Origin: JARFQW01 sp963842955
GTDB lineage: Bacteria > Pseudomonadota > Gammaproteobacteria > Steroidobacterales > XN24
DNA: 64,000 nucleotides
Direction of reading: 5' to 3'
Assembly (NCBI GenBank): GCA_963842955.1
Contig: CAWJIJ010000009.1
Coordinates: 1 to 64,000 of the forward strand
The notes under the pieces are model-generated. The model saw nothing but the letters and a program-made list of their open reading frames with translations, was not told where the DNA came from and did no database searches. The first letter of the stretch is position 1, and each line of letters starts with the position of its first letter. Shown one piece after another: positions 10,275 through 18,779 of the stretch. The position numbers were made by a program, and so were the translations under genes.

Positions 10275-11252
10275 CTAATCTTCGAAGGTTTTCTTTACGG
10301 CATCGACAATCCGCTGGATGCCGGGCAGATACTGCATCTCCAGGCGAAACAGCGGCATGACCGTGTCGTATCCGGTTACCCGCTGAATGGGCGCCTCCAG
10401 GTCGTAGATGGCTTTCTCGGCGACTTCAGCGGCCACCTCCGCGCCCACCCCGAAGCTTCGCGCAGCCTCGTGAACGATCACCAGGCGCCCGGTCTTTTCC
10501 ACGGATTCCAGGATCGTGTCCATGTCGATGGGACTGATCGTTGCCAGGTCGATGACTTCACATTCGATCCCGTCCCCCGCGAGTGCGTTTGCCGCTTTCA
10601 TGGTTTCCAGGGTGGACGCGCCCCAGGTGACCAGCGTGCAGTCCGCTCCTTCGCGCAGGATATAGCAAGTGTCCAGGGGCAGCGCCTTGCCGTTGTCCTC
10701 CACCTCCTGCTTGGCGAGGCGATAGATCCGCTTGGGCTCGAGAAAAACCACCGGGTCCGGATCGCGGATTGCGGCCAGCAGGAGGCCGTAGGCGCGAGTG
10801 GCGGAGGAGGGGATGACGACGCGTATGCCGGGCATGTGGGCAAACAGCGCCTCGGTGCTCTCGGAGTGGTGCTCGGGCGCATGAATGCCGCCACCGAACG
10901 GCGCCCGCAGGACCATCGGGCAGTGCAGGCGTCCGCGGGTGCGATGCCGAAGCCGGCCCGCATGGTTGATCATCTGGTCCACCGCCGGGTAGATGAAACC
11001 CATGAACTGGATTTCCGCCACGGGCCGCATGCCCTGGGCGGCCATGCCAATGGACATGCCGGCGATCATGCTCTCCGCCAGCGGCGTGTCCATGACCCGA
11101 TCGGGCCCGAACCGGGATTGCAGGCCGGCGGTTGCCCTGAATACTCCGCCGTTGACGCCGACGTCCTCGCCAAGAATCATGACCCGTTCGTCATGCTCCA
11201 TTTCCCAGGCGAGGGCCATCGTGACCGCCTCGATCAGCGTGACCTTGGCCAT
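10275..11252 (-). CDS. 2-oxoacid dehydrogenase E1 component, beta subunit
   Basis: 325 residues starting MAKVTLIEAVTMALAWEMEHD. It carries the beta-subunit landmarks VMILGEDVG, DTPLAESMIAGMSIGMA, EIQFMGFIYPAVDQ and the APFGGG...HSE region that closes the active site. Its ATG at 11252 shares one base with the TGA of the alpha-subunit gene (TGATG), so the two are translationally coupled. Together with alpha it forms the alpha2-beta2 thiamine-diphosphate decarboxylase that loads E2 lipoyl groups. The frame is open further upstream, but that extension overlaps the alpha gene and is not family sequence. Confidence 0.93.
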   Translation of the reverse strand: MAKVTLIEAVTMALAWEMEHDERVMILGEDVGVNGGVFRATAGLQSRFGPDRVMDTPLAESMIAGMSIGMAAQGMRPVAEIQFMGFIYPAVDQMINHAGRLRHRTRGRLHCPMVLRAPFGGGIHAPEHHSESTEALFAHMPGIRVVIPSSATRAYGLLLAAIRDPDPVVFLEPKRIYRLAKQEVEDNGKALPLDTCYILREGADCTLVTWGASTLETMKAANALAGDGIECEVIDLATISPIDMDTILESVEKTGRLVIVHEAARSFGVGAEVAAEVAEKAIYDLEAPIQRVTGYDTVMPLFRLEMQYLPGIQRIVDAVKKTFED

Positions 11253-12337
11253 CAGTGGGAGCCTCCCTGGTGCTCCTGGTAACGGATTGCGGTTTCGCGC
11301 TGCTCTTCCATGGCGTCGGGCAACTCCGCGTACATGTAATCGAACATGGACTCCACGGGCTGTGGCGCGGTCTCGAGATATTCTTCGACCGCCGCTTCGA
11401 CCTCGGTCGCGCATTCGGCTTCCAGCGCGGCCTGGCGGTCGTCATCCCAGAGCCCGCTCGCATCCAGCCACGCGCGGAGCCGAATCAGCGGCTCGAATCG
11501 CCACGCATCTTCCACTTCTTCCTTTTTCCGGTATCGGCTCGCATCGTCGGCTGTCGTGTGATCGCTCAGCCGGTAGGTCACGGCCTCCACCAGGCTGGGG
11601 CCCTCTCCGTTGCGCGCCTGCTCCAGTGCTTCTTCCATGGTCTGGCGCACGGCGAGTACATCGTTGCCGTCCACCTGGACCCCCGTGATACCTGCGGCCA
11701 CGGCTTTCTGTGCCAGGGTCTCGGTGGCGGTCTGAATTTCCAGCGGCACCGAAATAGCCCACTTGTTATTGACCACCACGAACACCGCCGGAAGCTGTCG
11801 CGCCCCGGCGAGGTTGAGGGCCTCGTAGAAGGCGCCTTCCGAGGTGCCGCCGTCGCCGATCACCGAGACCGCGCAGCGACGCTCGCCGCGCAGCTTGAAT
11901 GCCATCGCTGCGCCGGCGGCGTGCAGGCACTGGGTGGCAATGGGTACGCACCAGGCGAAATCATGGGCGGGCCCGGAGAAGTCGTTGCCGCGCTCGTCGC
12001 CGCCCCAGTAGAGCAGAATCTCGGTCATCCGTACGCCACGCCACAACTGCGCTCCGTATTCCCGGTACATGGGTGCAAAACAGTCTTCGATGCGCATCGC
12101 CGATCCCACACCCACGTGCGCCGCCTCGTGGCCGAGGCTGGATGCATAGGTGCCCAGCTTGCCGGTCCGCTGCAGGTTGATGGCCTTGGTGTCGAAGATG
12201 CGGGTGAGGGTCATGAGGCGGTACATTCGCAGTACCTCCTCGGGATCGCGGGCAAACCCGGGTAGTTCGTCCACCAGCCGGCCCTCCGGGTCGAGGATCT
12301 GGCGGTGCGGGACCTCGAAACGGGCAATCGTCTTCAA
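11252..12337 (-). CDS. 2-oxoacid dehydrogenase E1 component, alpha subunit (BCKDH/PDH type)
   Basis: 361 residues from a TTG start at 12337. This start is favoured because an excellent ribosome site, GGAAGGAGG, sits 6 bases before it; longer frames have none. The thiamine diphosphate motif is GDGGTSEGAFYEALNLA (about 161-177), ending in VVVNNKWAIS. SLGHEAAHVGVG and YREYGAQLWRG are typical of the branched-chain 2-oxoacid dehydrogenase-like E1-alpha. YRLSDHTTADDASRYR is the phosphorylation-loop region. The short N-terminus and the neighbouring leucine pathway favour oxidation of branched-chain 2-oxoacids, but pyruvate cannot be excluded. It is the first gene of an E1-alpha, E1-beta, E2 operon. 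Confidence 0.92.
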   Translation of the reverse strand: MKTIARFEVPHRQILDPEGRLVDELPGFARDPEEVLRMYRLMTLTRIFDTKAINLQRTGKLGTYASSLGHEAAHVGVGSAMRIEDCFAPMYREYGAQLWRGVRMTEILLYWGGDERGNDFSGPAHDFAWCVPIATQCLHAAGAAMAFKLRGERRCAVSVIGDGGTSEGAFYEALNLAGARQLPAVFVVVNNKWAISVPLEIQTATETLAQKAVAAGITGVQVDGNDVLAVRQTMEEALEQARNGEGPSLVEAVTYRLSDHTTADDASRYRKKEEVEDAWRFEPLIRLRAWLDASGLWDDDRQAALEAECATEVEAAVEEYLETAPQPVESMFDYMYAELPDAMEEQRETAIRYQEHQGGSH

Positions 12338-12460
12338 TGAGGACCTCCTTCCAAAAAAATTCAAGCCGACCCGCCACCCGAACGGTTCCGGGCGCCTGAT
12401 GGACGGCTTCGGGTTGCCCGGGCCTGAAACCCATCAGTACCGGGGCGTAAGTGGCGCGGA

Positions 12461-12466
12461 ATTATA
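12461..12466 (-). promoter_or_regulatory. Candidate -10 element for the E1/E2 operon
   Basis: ATTATA on the plus strand reads TATAAT, a perfect -10 hexamer, on the minus strand. It lies about 120 bases upstream of the E1-alpha TTG start, in the divergent region between E1-alpha and tryptophan dioxygenase. No convincing -35 hexamer is seen at 16-18 bases, so it may need an activator. Confidence 0.35.
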
Positions 12467-12510
12467 CATGGTTTCCGGCGCCGCACCGGGGCGCAACTGC
12501 TTGATGCGAC

Positions 12511-12526
12511 GCAACATTTCTGTTGC
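12511..12526. promoter_or_regulatory. Inverted repeat in the E1-alpha/TDO divergent region
   Basis: GCAAC and GTTGC form a perfect 5-base inverted repeat around a 6-base centre, 32 bases before the tryptophan dioxygenase ATG and upstream of the divergent E1 operon promoter candidate. The size and placement fit a dimeric regulator site, but the regulator is not identifiable. Confidence 0.3.
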
Positions 12527-12557
12527 AATGCGAAACCCCAAGGGCCAAGGTGAGAGC

Positions 12558-13398
12558 ATGAAAAGGCGCGAAATGGAGGACGGGATTCATCGGGATCTTA
12601 CGGACCGGCTGACCTACTCGGGCTATCTGCGCCTCGACCGGGTACTGGATGCCCAGTTTCCGCTCAGTCAGCCGGCCCATCACGATGAAATGCTGTTCAT
12701 CGTGCAGCACCAGGTCTCGGAGTTATGGTTCAAGCTGGTGCTGCACGAACTGGAAGCGGCCATCGCCAACCTTCGGGCCGACAGCATCGAGCCGTGCTTC
12801 AAGATTCTTGCGCGGGTCAAGCTCGTACAACAGCAGCTGTTTGCCCAGTGGGGTGTCCTGGAGACGATGACGCCCAGCGAGTACGCCGAGTTTCGTGACG
12901 TCCTCGGTCCGGCCTCCGGCTTCCAGTCTGCCCAGTATCGGCACTTCGAGTTCCTTCTGGGGAATAAGGACGAGGCTTACCTCTCGGTCTTCTCCCACGA
13001 TCCTGTCCTGCACGAGCGGCTGAGGGCCGTCCTGGAAGCGCCCGGCCTCTACGACGAGTTTCTCCGCTACCTGCACCGGCGGGGCTTGCCGGTGCCGGCC
13101 GAACGGGTGGAGCGGGACTGGCGCCAGCCCTACGAGCGCCATGATGGCGTGGTCGCCGTGCTGAAGAGTTATCTACGAGAACACGGACACCTACTGGGAC
13201 GCCTATGACATGTGCGAGAAGCTCGTGGATCTCGAGGCGAATTTCCAGCTCTGGCGTTTCCGCCACCTGAAGACGGTGGAACGGATCATTGGCTTCAAGC
13301 GGGGAACCGGCGGATCGTCAGGGGTGAATTTCCTGCGCAAGGCGCTGGATATCCGATTATTCCCCGAGCTGATCGACGTCCGTACCGAGCTGGGCTAG
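12558..13398 (+). CDS. kynA: Tryptophan 2,3-dioxygenase (frameshifted)
   Basis: Starts at ATG 12558 with RDLTDRLTYSGYLRLDRVLDAQ and HDEMLFIVQHQVSELWFKLV, both signatures of the heme dioxygenase that opens the indole ring of tryptophan to N-formylkynurenine. The frame breaks at 13169-13170; deleting one T of AGTT joins it to IYENTDTYWDAYDMCEKLVD and then FRHLKTVERIIGF (axial heme His) and GTGGSSG (substrate binding). The repaired product is 279 residues, a normal length. The stop TAG overlaps the stop of the convergent MarR gene. No kynurenine formamidase, kynureninase or hydroxylase gene is in the window. Confidence 0.9.
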
Positions 13399-13859
13399 GC
13401 CTTGTCATCGAGCGCCGGCGGCCCCAGGGCCCGGGCTCGCTCGAGGAGCTGCTCCAGGACGCCGGCCAGGCGTTCCCGGTCGGAGGCCGGAAGATCGCCG
13501 AGCAGGGCCTGCTCGTATTGCAGGAGCACGGGCGTGAGCCGGGTGAAGATGCGTGCTCCGTCGGCCGTGAGTTCGAGCATGGACCGGCGCCGGTCGGCGT
13601 CCGCGAACTCCCGGCGCACCCGTCCGGCGGTAATCAGGCGCGCCACGGCGCGGCTGACCGCGACCTTGTCCATGGCCGTTCGCTCGGCCACCTCGCCGGC
13701 GGAAATGCCCGGGAAACGACCCAGTACCGCCAGTACCCGCCATTCCGAGATCGACAGGCCGAAATGATCCGAATAGGCTTCGGCGATCGCCGCGCTCACG
13801 GTGTTGGATAACACCGACAGCCGGTAGGGCAGGAAGTCCTCGAGAATCAGCTCGTTCAT
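13395..13859 (-). CDS. MarR-family transcriptional regulator
   Basis: 154 residues with the MarR winged-helix fold: LSISEWRVLAVLGRFPG, recognition helix region MDKVAVSRAVARLITAG, and wing REFADADRRRSMLELTADG, flanked by dimerisation helices. It is divergent from hppD and separated from it by a region holding a MarR-type palindrome, so control of the tyrosine/homogentisate operon and of itself is the natural inference. The ligand may be homogentisate or a related aromatic. Its TAG stop and the TAG of kynA on the other strand are built from the same CTAG tetramer. Confidence 0.85.
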   Translation of the reverse strand: MNELILEDFLPYRLSVLSNTVSAAIAEAYSDHFGLSISEWRVLAVLGRFPGISAGEVAERTAMDKVAVSRAVARLITAGRVRREFADADRRRSMLELTADGARIFTRLTPVLLQYEQALLGDLPASDRERLAGVLEQLLERARALGPPALDDKA

Positions 13860-13896
13860 GACGCGCCGCAGCTTGTTGCGAAGCCCCTCTGGACCG

Positions 13897-13923
13897 TATA
13901 ATTAGTTTCAAATGTAACTAATT
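13897..13923. promoter_or_regulatory. hppD promoter -10 overlapped by a MarR-type palindromic operator
   Basis: A perfect plus-strand TATAAT lies at 13897-13902. It overlaps a palindrome whose 8-base arms AATTAGTT (13900-13907) and AACTAATT (13916-13923) are exact reverse complements. The centre follows the TTxCAxxTGxAA pattern common in MarR operators. A repressor bound here would block the promoter directly. The site is about 70 bases before the hppD start codon and 40 before the MarR start codon, so it could control both. The -35 is weak (TTGTTG at 18 bases). Confidence 0.7.
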
Positions 13924-13994
13924 TCACCGCCGGTGTTCAAGCCGACGATTTCGGCTTCTGGCGCTGGCGTTGTCACGATCTGGAGGAGATCCCC

Positions 13995-15050
13995 ATGACA
14001 GAGGCCCCATCGAACCCCCTGGGCATCGACGGTTTCGATTTCATCGAGTTCGCTGCGCCCGATGCGGAGGTGCTGCACGACCTGTTTCGCCGCATGGGAT
14101 TTTCCGCGGTGGCCAGGCATCGGGATCGGGCGATCACCTTGTATCGGCAAGGAGGCGTGAACTTTCTCGTGAACGAGGAGGCCGACAGCTTCGCCGCCGA
14201 CTTCGCCCGCCGGCACGGGCCCTGTGCCTGCGGGTTCGCCATCCGCGTGGCCGATGCGTCCGAAGCTCATGCCCATGCCCTGTCGAAGGGAGCCAGCCCG
14301 GTAACCGAAAGGGAGCAAACCCTTGCCGTGAAAACACCGGTCATCCACGGCATTGGCGACAGCGTGCTGTATCTCGTGGATCGATACGGCGACCGGACCG
14401 TCTTTGACAACGAGTACGAGTTCATTGCCGGCGTCGACCCGCAGCCCGAAGGGTTCGGCCTGACCTATATCGACCACCTGACCCACAACGTCTACCCGGG
14501 CAACATGAATACCTGGGCCGATTTCTATGAGCGCATTTTCAACTTCCGGGAAATTCGCTACTTCGACATCAAGGGTCAGCAGACCGGGCTGGTTTCCCGT
14601 GCCATGACGGCGCCCGACGGTATGGTGCGTATCCCGATCAACGAGGCGACCGACGACAAGTCGCAGATCGCCGAGTACCTTGAGGAGTACAAGGGCGAAG
14701 GAATACAGCATATCGCGCTGTTTACCGATGACATCTATGCCACCGTGGAGCAACTGCGTTCCCGCAGTCTCGAATTCCTGGACGTCCCGGATACCTACTA
14801 CGAGATGGTGGACGAGCGCATTCCGGGCCACAAGGAAGACCTCGAGCGGATGAGCGCCAACCGGATTCTCATCGACGCCGACACCCAGACCCAGCGCCAG
14901 CTTCTCCTGCAGATCTTTACCCAGACCTGCATCGGCCCGATCTTCTTCGAGATCATTCAGCGCAAGGGCAACGAGGGCTTCGGAGAAGGTAACTTCCAGG
15001 CCCTGTTCGAATCCATCGAGCGCGACCAGGTTCGCCGTGGCGTAATCTGA
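13995..15050 (+). CDS. hppD: 4-hydroxyphenylpyruvate dioxygenase
   Basis: 351 residues, two vicinal-oxygen-chelate domains. The C-terminal iron site is visible: His161 in YIDHLTHNVY, His239 in GIQHIALFTDD and Glu319 in GPIFFEIIQRKGN. QTCIGPIFFE and RKGNEGFGEGNFQALFES are family signatures. It converts 4-hydroxyphenylpyruvate to homogentisate with O2 in the cytosol. A good GGAGGA ribosome site precedes ATG 13995. It is the first gene of the tyrosine operon, 13 bases ahead of hmgA, and lies behind the palindromic MarR operator. Confidence 0.95.
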   Translation: MTEAPSNPLGIDGFDFIEFAAPDAEVLHDLFRRMGFSAVARHRDRAITLYRQGGVNFLVNEEADSFAADFARRHGPCACGFAIRVADASEAHAHALSKGASPVTEREQTLAVKTPVIHGIGDSVLYLVDRYGDRTVFDNEYEFIAGVDPQPEGFGLTYIDHLTHNVYPGNMNTWADFYERIFNFREIRYFDIKGQQTGLVSRAMTAPDGMVRIPINEATDDKSQIAEYLEEYKGEGIQHIALFTDDIYATVEQLRSRSLEFLDVPDTYYEMVDERIPGHKEDLERMSANRILIDADTQTQRQLLLQIFTQTCIGPIFFEIIQRKGNEGFGEGNFQALFESIERDQVRRGVI

Positions 15051-15063
15051 GGGCAGGTTTACG

Positions 15064-16185
15064 GTGAACAAGTGGATCAGTTTTCCGCGCATCGAGGGTG
15101 AAGCCTCACGGCAGGCCCACGCTGCGTTGCCCGAGGGTACCTACGAGCGCGAGCTCGGCAAGGAAGGGTTTTTCGGCCCCGCCACCCATATGTATCATCG
15201 CCGTCCACCGACGGGATGGTCGCGGTTCGAGGGACCGCTTCGCCCGCGCGCGTTCGACGCCGGAAAGCTCAACGGTCATGGGCCCTCACCCTGGGATGCG
15301 GCGGTGCTCCTGCACAACGCTCACGTGGGTTTTCGCTTCTGGGCCCTCGGCAGCGGCATGGACCATCTGGCGAGAAATTCCGACGGGGACGAGCTGATTT
15401 TCGTTCACGCCGGCAACGGCCACCTGTTCTGTGACTACGGCCACCTCGCCGTCACGGCGGGGGACTACGTGATGCTTCCCCGGGGCACCATGTGGCGAAT
15501 CGACTGCGATTCCCCCATGGAAATGCTTCTGATCGAGGCCACCAACGACAGCTACCGTCTACCGGACAAGGGGCTGCTGGGTCCGCACGCCATATTCGAC
15601 GAGGCGATGCTGGATACGCCGGCGATTGACGACGCATTCCGCGCCCAGGATCCGGACGCCGAGTGGCGCGTGGTCGTAAAACGCCGCGGTCAGTTGTCCA
15701 CGATCACTTATCCGTACAATCCACTCGATGCGGTCGGGTGGAAGGGCGATCTGGCGCCGGTGAGAATCAACTGGCGCGATATCCGTCCGTTGATGAGCCA
15801 TCGATATCATCTTCCGCCGTCAGCGCACACGACGTTTCTCGCCAAGCGGTTTGTCGTCTGCACGTTTGTGCCGCGGCCCTTCGAAACCGACGCGGATGCG
15901 CTGAAGGTGCCGTTTTTCCACAACAACGACGATTACGATGAAGTGCTGTTCTACCATGCGGGCGAGTTTTTCTCCCGGGACAATATTCATCCGGGAATGA
16001 TCACCCTGCATCCCTGCGGCTTTACCCACGGGCCGCACCCCAAGGCGCTTGGCAACATGCTGGAGCAGAAGGCTCCGGGCACCAATGAAGTGGCCGTCAT
16101 GCTGGACACCCGGGACGCCCTTGAAGTGAGCCCGATCGCCGAAACGGTGGAATGGGACGGCTACGTGGATTCCTGGCGGGGCTAG
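15064..16185 (+). CDS. hmgA: Homogentisate 1,2-dioxygenase
   Basis: 373 residues from a GTG start. It cleaves the ring of homogentisate to maleylacetoacetate. MYHRRPPTGWSRFEGPL near the N-terminus and the C-terminal iron-binding stretch HAGEFFSRDNIHPGMITLHP followed by GFTHGPHPKALG are recognisable cupin motifs of the family. It is shorter than the about 430-residue form of pseudomonads and animals and matches a compact bacterial subgroup. Its position between hppD and fah supports the assignment. Spacing to hppD is 13 bases, so it is cotranscribed. Confidence 0.88.
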   Translation: MNKWISFPRIEGEASRQAHAALPEGTYERELGKEGFFGPATHMYHRRPPTGWSRFEGPLRPRAFDAGKLNGHGPSPWDAAVLLHNAHVGFRFWALGSGMDHLARNSDGDELIFVHAGNGHLFCDYGHLAVTAGDYVMLPRGTMWRIDCDSPMEMLLIEATNDSYRLPDKGLLGPHAIFDEAMLDTPAIDDAFRAQDPDAEWRVVVKRRGQLSTITYPYNPLDAVGWKGDLAPVRINWRDIRPLMSHRYHLPPSAHTTFLAKRFVVCTFVPRPFETDADALKVPFFHNNDDYDEVLFYHAGEFFSRDNIHPGMITLHPCGFTHGPHPKALGNMLEQKAPGTNEVAVMLDTRDALEVSPIAETVEWDGYVDSWRG

Positions 16186-16248
16186 CCCCGTCGCCAATCG
16201 CGAAGCGGGTTTTTCACCTGCACAAACGACCAACAAGGATTTGCGATC

Positions 16249-17238
16249 ATGAAGCTAGCGAGTCTTCCCGAAGGCGGCCGCGACGGCACGCTCATTGTCG
16301 TCAGCCGGAACCTGTCCAGGGCGGTCAGAGCGGAGGCCGTTGCGCCGACCCTCCAGGTGGCGCTGGAGAACTGGGCCGGCCTCGAAGCCGATCTGGCGGC
16401 CCTGGCCGGCCGCCTGGAAGACGGTTCCGCCAGCGACATCTTTGAGCTGGACTGCAACGCGCTCGCCTCGCCCCTGCCGCGTGCCTTCCAGTTTCTCGAC
16501 GGCAGCGCCTATCTGCCCCATGTCGAACGGGTGCGCCGGGCCAGGGGAGCGGAGATGCCCCCGAGCTTTCTCACCGACCCGCTCATGTACCAGGCTGTTT
16601 CCGACGGGTTTCTGCCGCCGCGCGGCACGATTCCGGCGGCGAGCGAGGATTTCGGCATCGACTTCGAGGCGGAGGTCTGTGTCATCACCGGGGATCTGCC
16701 GATGGGCGTGTCCCCCGACGAGGCACATGGCGGCATCCGTTTGCTCTGCCTGATCAACGATGTTTCCCTGCGCAACCTCATTCCGGCGGAACTCGGCAAG
16801 GGTTTCGGATTCGTCCAGTCCAAGCCCCGGTCAGCGCTGTCGCCCGTGGCGGTTACGCCTGATGAGCTCGGTCCGGCCTGGACGGACGGAAAGATTCATC
16901 TGCCCTTGCTGACCCACTACAACGACGAACTCTTCGGCCGGCCAGAGTGCGGTGTCGACATGCAGTTCAGTTTTCCGGAGTTGATCGCGCATGCTGCCAG
17001 GACTCGGCCGCTGGGGGCGGGGACGATCATCGGGTCGGGAACCATCGCCAACGAAGACGAGAGCCTCGGCGCGTCCTGCCTGGCCGAGCGCCGCATGCTG
17101 GAGATTATTGCCGACGGCAAGCCGAAAACGCCGTTTATGCGGTTTGGCGACACGGTGCGTATCGAAATGCTCGATGCCGACGGGCAAAGCATATTCGGCC
17201 AGCTCGAGCACACGGTGGAGGCGGTGGTTCAGCAGTGA
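16249..17238 (+). CDS. Fumarylacetoacetate hydrolase family protein (fumarylacetoacetase)
   Basis: 329 residues. The FAH fold metal site is seen in EDFGIDFEAEVCVITGDL and the downstream RLLCLINDVSLRN; FGFVQSKPRSALSPVAVTPDEL and GTIIGSGTIANEDES are typical of bacterial fumarylacetoacetases. It hydrolyses fumarylacetoacetate to fumarate and acetoacetate, the last step of tyrosine breakdown. The stop overlaps the GTG start of maiA by three bases (GTGA), so translation is coupled. The acetoacetate product would be handled by the acetoacetyl-CoA synthetase at 29-31 kb. Confidence 0.9.
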   Translation: MKLASLPEGGRDGTLIVVSRNLSRAVRAEAVAPTLQVALENWAGLEADLAALAGRLEDGSASDIFELDCNALASPLPRAFQFLDGSAYLPHVERVRRARGAEMPPSFLTDPLMYQAVSDGFLPPRGTIPAASEDFGIDFEAEVCVITGDLPMGVSPDEAHGGIRLLCLINDVSLRNLIPAELGKGFGFVQSKPRSALSPVAVTPDELGPAWTDGKIHLPLLTHYNDELFGRPECGVDMQFSFPELIAHAARTRPLGAGTIIGSGTIANEDESLGASCLAERRMLEIIADGKPKTPFMRFGDTVRIEMLDADGQSIFGQLEHTVEAVVQQ

Positions 17239-17885
17239 GCGAGATCGCCCTGCACAGCTACTGGCGCAGCTCGGCCGCCTATCGCGTACGGATTGCCCTT
17301 GGTCTGAAGGGCCTGGACTGGCGGACCGCCGGGGTTCATCTCGTGAGGGATGGCGGCGAACAGCACGCGGCTGCGTACCGACGGCTCAACCCCCAGGGGC
17401 TCGTGCCGACTCTCGAAACCGAGCAACATGTCCTGACCCAGTCGCTGGCAATCATCGAGTACCTGGACGAGTGCCATCCCGAGCCGCCCCTGCTGCCCCG
17501 CGGGGCAGCGGAGCGCGCGCGGGTTCGGGCGCTTGCCCAGATCGTCGCCTGCGATATTCATCCGCTGAATAATCTGCGTGTTCTGAAATGGCTCAAGGAT
17601 CATCTGGGCGCCGATGAAGGCCAGCGCAACCAGTGGTACCGCCACTGGATAGCGGAGGGCTTCGCCGCGCTGGAAGCCTTGCTGGGTGACAACCAGGCCG
17701 CGGGTCGCTACTGCCACGGGGACAGCCCGACGCTGGCGGATCTCTGTCTGGTACCGCAGGTTTACAATGCCACTCGCTACGAGTGCGATCTCGAACCGTA
17801 TCCGGCGATCCGCCGCATCAACGCAGCCTGCATGGAACTCGAGGCGTTCCGCGGCGCGGCTCCCGAGGCTCAGCCCGACGCCTGA
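17235..17885 (+). CDS. maiA: Maleylacetoacetate isomerase (zeta-class GST)
   Basis: 216 residues. The zeta-class signature SSAAYRVRIALGLKGL is at 12-27, the thioredoxin-fold cis-Pro is in NPQGLVPTLE, and the C-terminal helical domain contains CHGDSPTLADLCLVPQVYNA. It isomerises maleylacetoacetate to fumarylacetoacetate using glutathione. The GTG start at 17235 is fixed by its overlap with the fah stop codon and by family length; the frame is open further upstream without family sequence. With hppD, hmgA and fah it completes the pathway. Confidence 0.93.
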   Translation: MSEIALHSYWRSSAAYRVRIALGLKGLDWRTAGVHLVRDGGEQHAAAYRRLNPQGLVPTLETEQHVLTQSLAIIEYLDECHPEPPLLPRGAAERARVRALAQIVACDIHPLNNLRVLKWLKDHLGADEGQRNQWYRHWIAEGFAALEALLGDNQAAGRYCHGDSPTLADLCLVPQVYNATRYECDLEPYPAIRRINAACMELEAFRGAAPEAQPDA

Positions 17886-17931
17886 TCAGTTGCTAGACTC
17901 AGGCCCAGCGGATGACTTCGAGGGGTCGGTC

Positions 17932-18771
17932 TTGAATAACGTCAAGGTGTTTGTCTTTCTGGCCGGACTGACGGCCCTGTTCGGCGTCGTGGGTGGCGCC
18001 GTTGGCGGCCAGACCGGCATGCTGGCCGCCCTCGGGCTGGCCTTCGTCATGAATTTCTTCATGTATTTCAATTCGTCGAAAAGCGTTCTGAAAGCCTATC
18101 GGGCTCGCGTGGTCAGCCGCGAAGAGGCCCCCGAGCTCTTCGCCACGGTGGACCGCTTGCGTCAGAACGCCGGCCTGCCGATGCCGACCGTGGCGATTGC
18201 CCCGCAGCGCCAGGCCAATGCGTTCGCCACTGGCCGGAACCCGGAGCACGCCGTGGTCTGCGTGACCGAGGGTTTGCTCAATCTCGTGGACCAGGACGAG
18301 CTGGAAGGCGTGCTGGCGCACGAGCTGGGCCACGTGAAGAACCGTGACATGTTATTGCAGACCATTTCGGCAAGCCTGTCTGGCGCGATAACCAATCTCG
18401 CGCGATTCGGTGCCTATGCGCCGATGGGCGGGCAGAAAGGCCAGCGCTCGGCACTTGCCCCGCTACTGGCTATCCTCTCGCCGATTGCCGCGATGATTCT
18501 GCAGTTCGGTATCAGCCGGTCACGGGAATTCAAGGCGGACGCCGCCGGTGCGGAAATCTCGGGCAAGCCGCTGGCGCTGGCGAGCGCCCTGCTGAAACTG
18601 CAGGCCGGTGCACGACGCACGCCCATGAACATTGCGCCTTCCATGGCGCCCCTCGCCCAGGTGAACCCCTTGTCCGCGTTCTCCGGGGGTCTGGCCAGCC
18701 TGTTTTCCACCCATCCTCCGACGGAGGAGCGCGTGGAGCGGCTACGGATGCTGGCCCAGTCCGGGGTCTGA
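17932..18771 (+). CDS. htpX: HtpX-family membrane metalloprotease (M48)
   Basis: 279 residues from a TTG start at 17932; the in-frame extension upstream runs through the end of maiA and is not family sequence. Two N-terminal membrane segments (VFVFLAGLTALFGVVGGAVG and LAALGLAFVMNFFMYF) are followed by the zinc motif HELGH at 130-134 and the third ligand region SREFKADAAGAE. HtpX degrades misfolded inner-membrane proteins. It follows maiA by 46 bases and may be read from the same promoter, though its job is general quality control. Confidence 0.92.
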   Translation: MNNVKVFVFLAGLTALFGVVGGAVGGQTGMLAALGLAFVMNFFMYFNSSKSVLKAYRARVVSREEAPELFATVDRLRQNAGLPMPTVAIAPQRQANAFATGRNPEHAVVCVTEGLLNLVDQDELEGVLAHELGHVKNRDMLLQTISASLSGAITNLARFGAYAPMGGQKGQRSALAPLLAILSPIAAMILQFGISRSREFKADAAGAEISGKPLALASALLKLQAGARRTPMNIAPSMAPLAQVNPLSAFSGGLASLFSTHPPTEERVERLRMLAQSGV

Positions 18772-18779
18772 GCCCGCAA

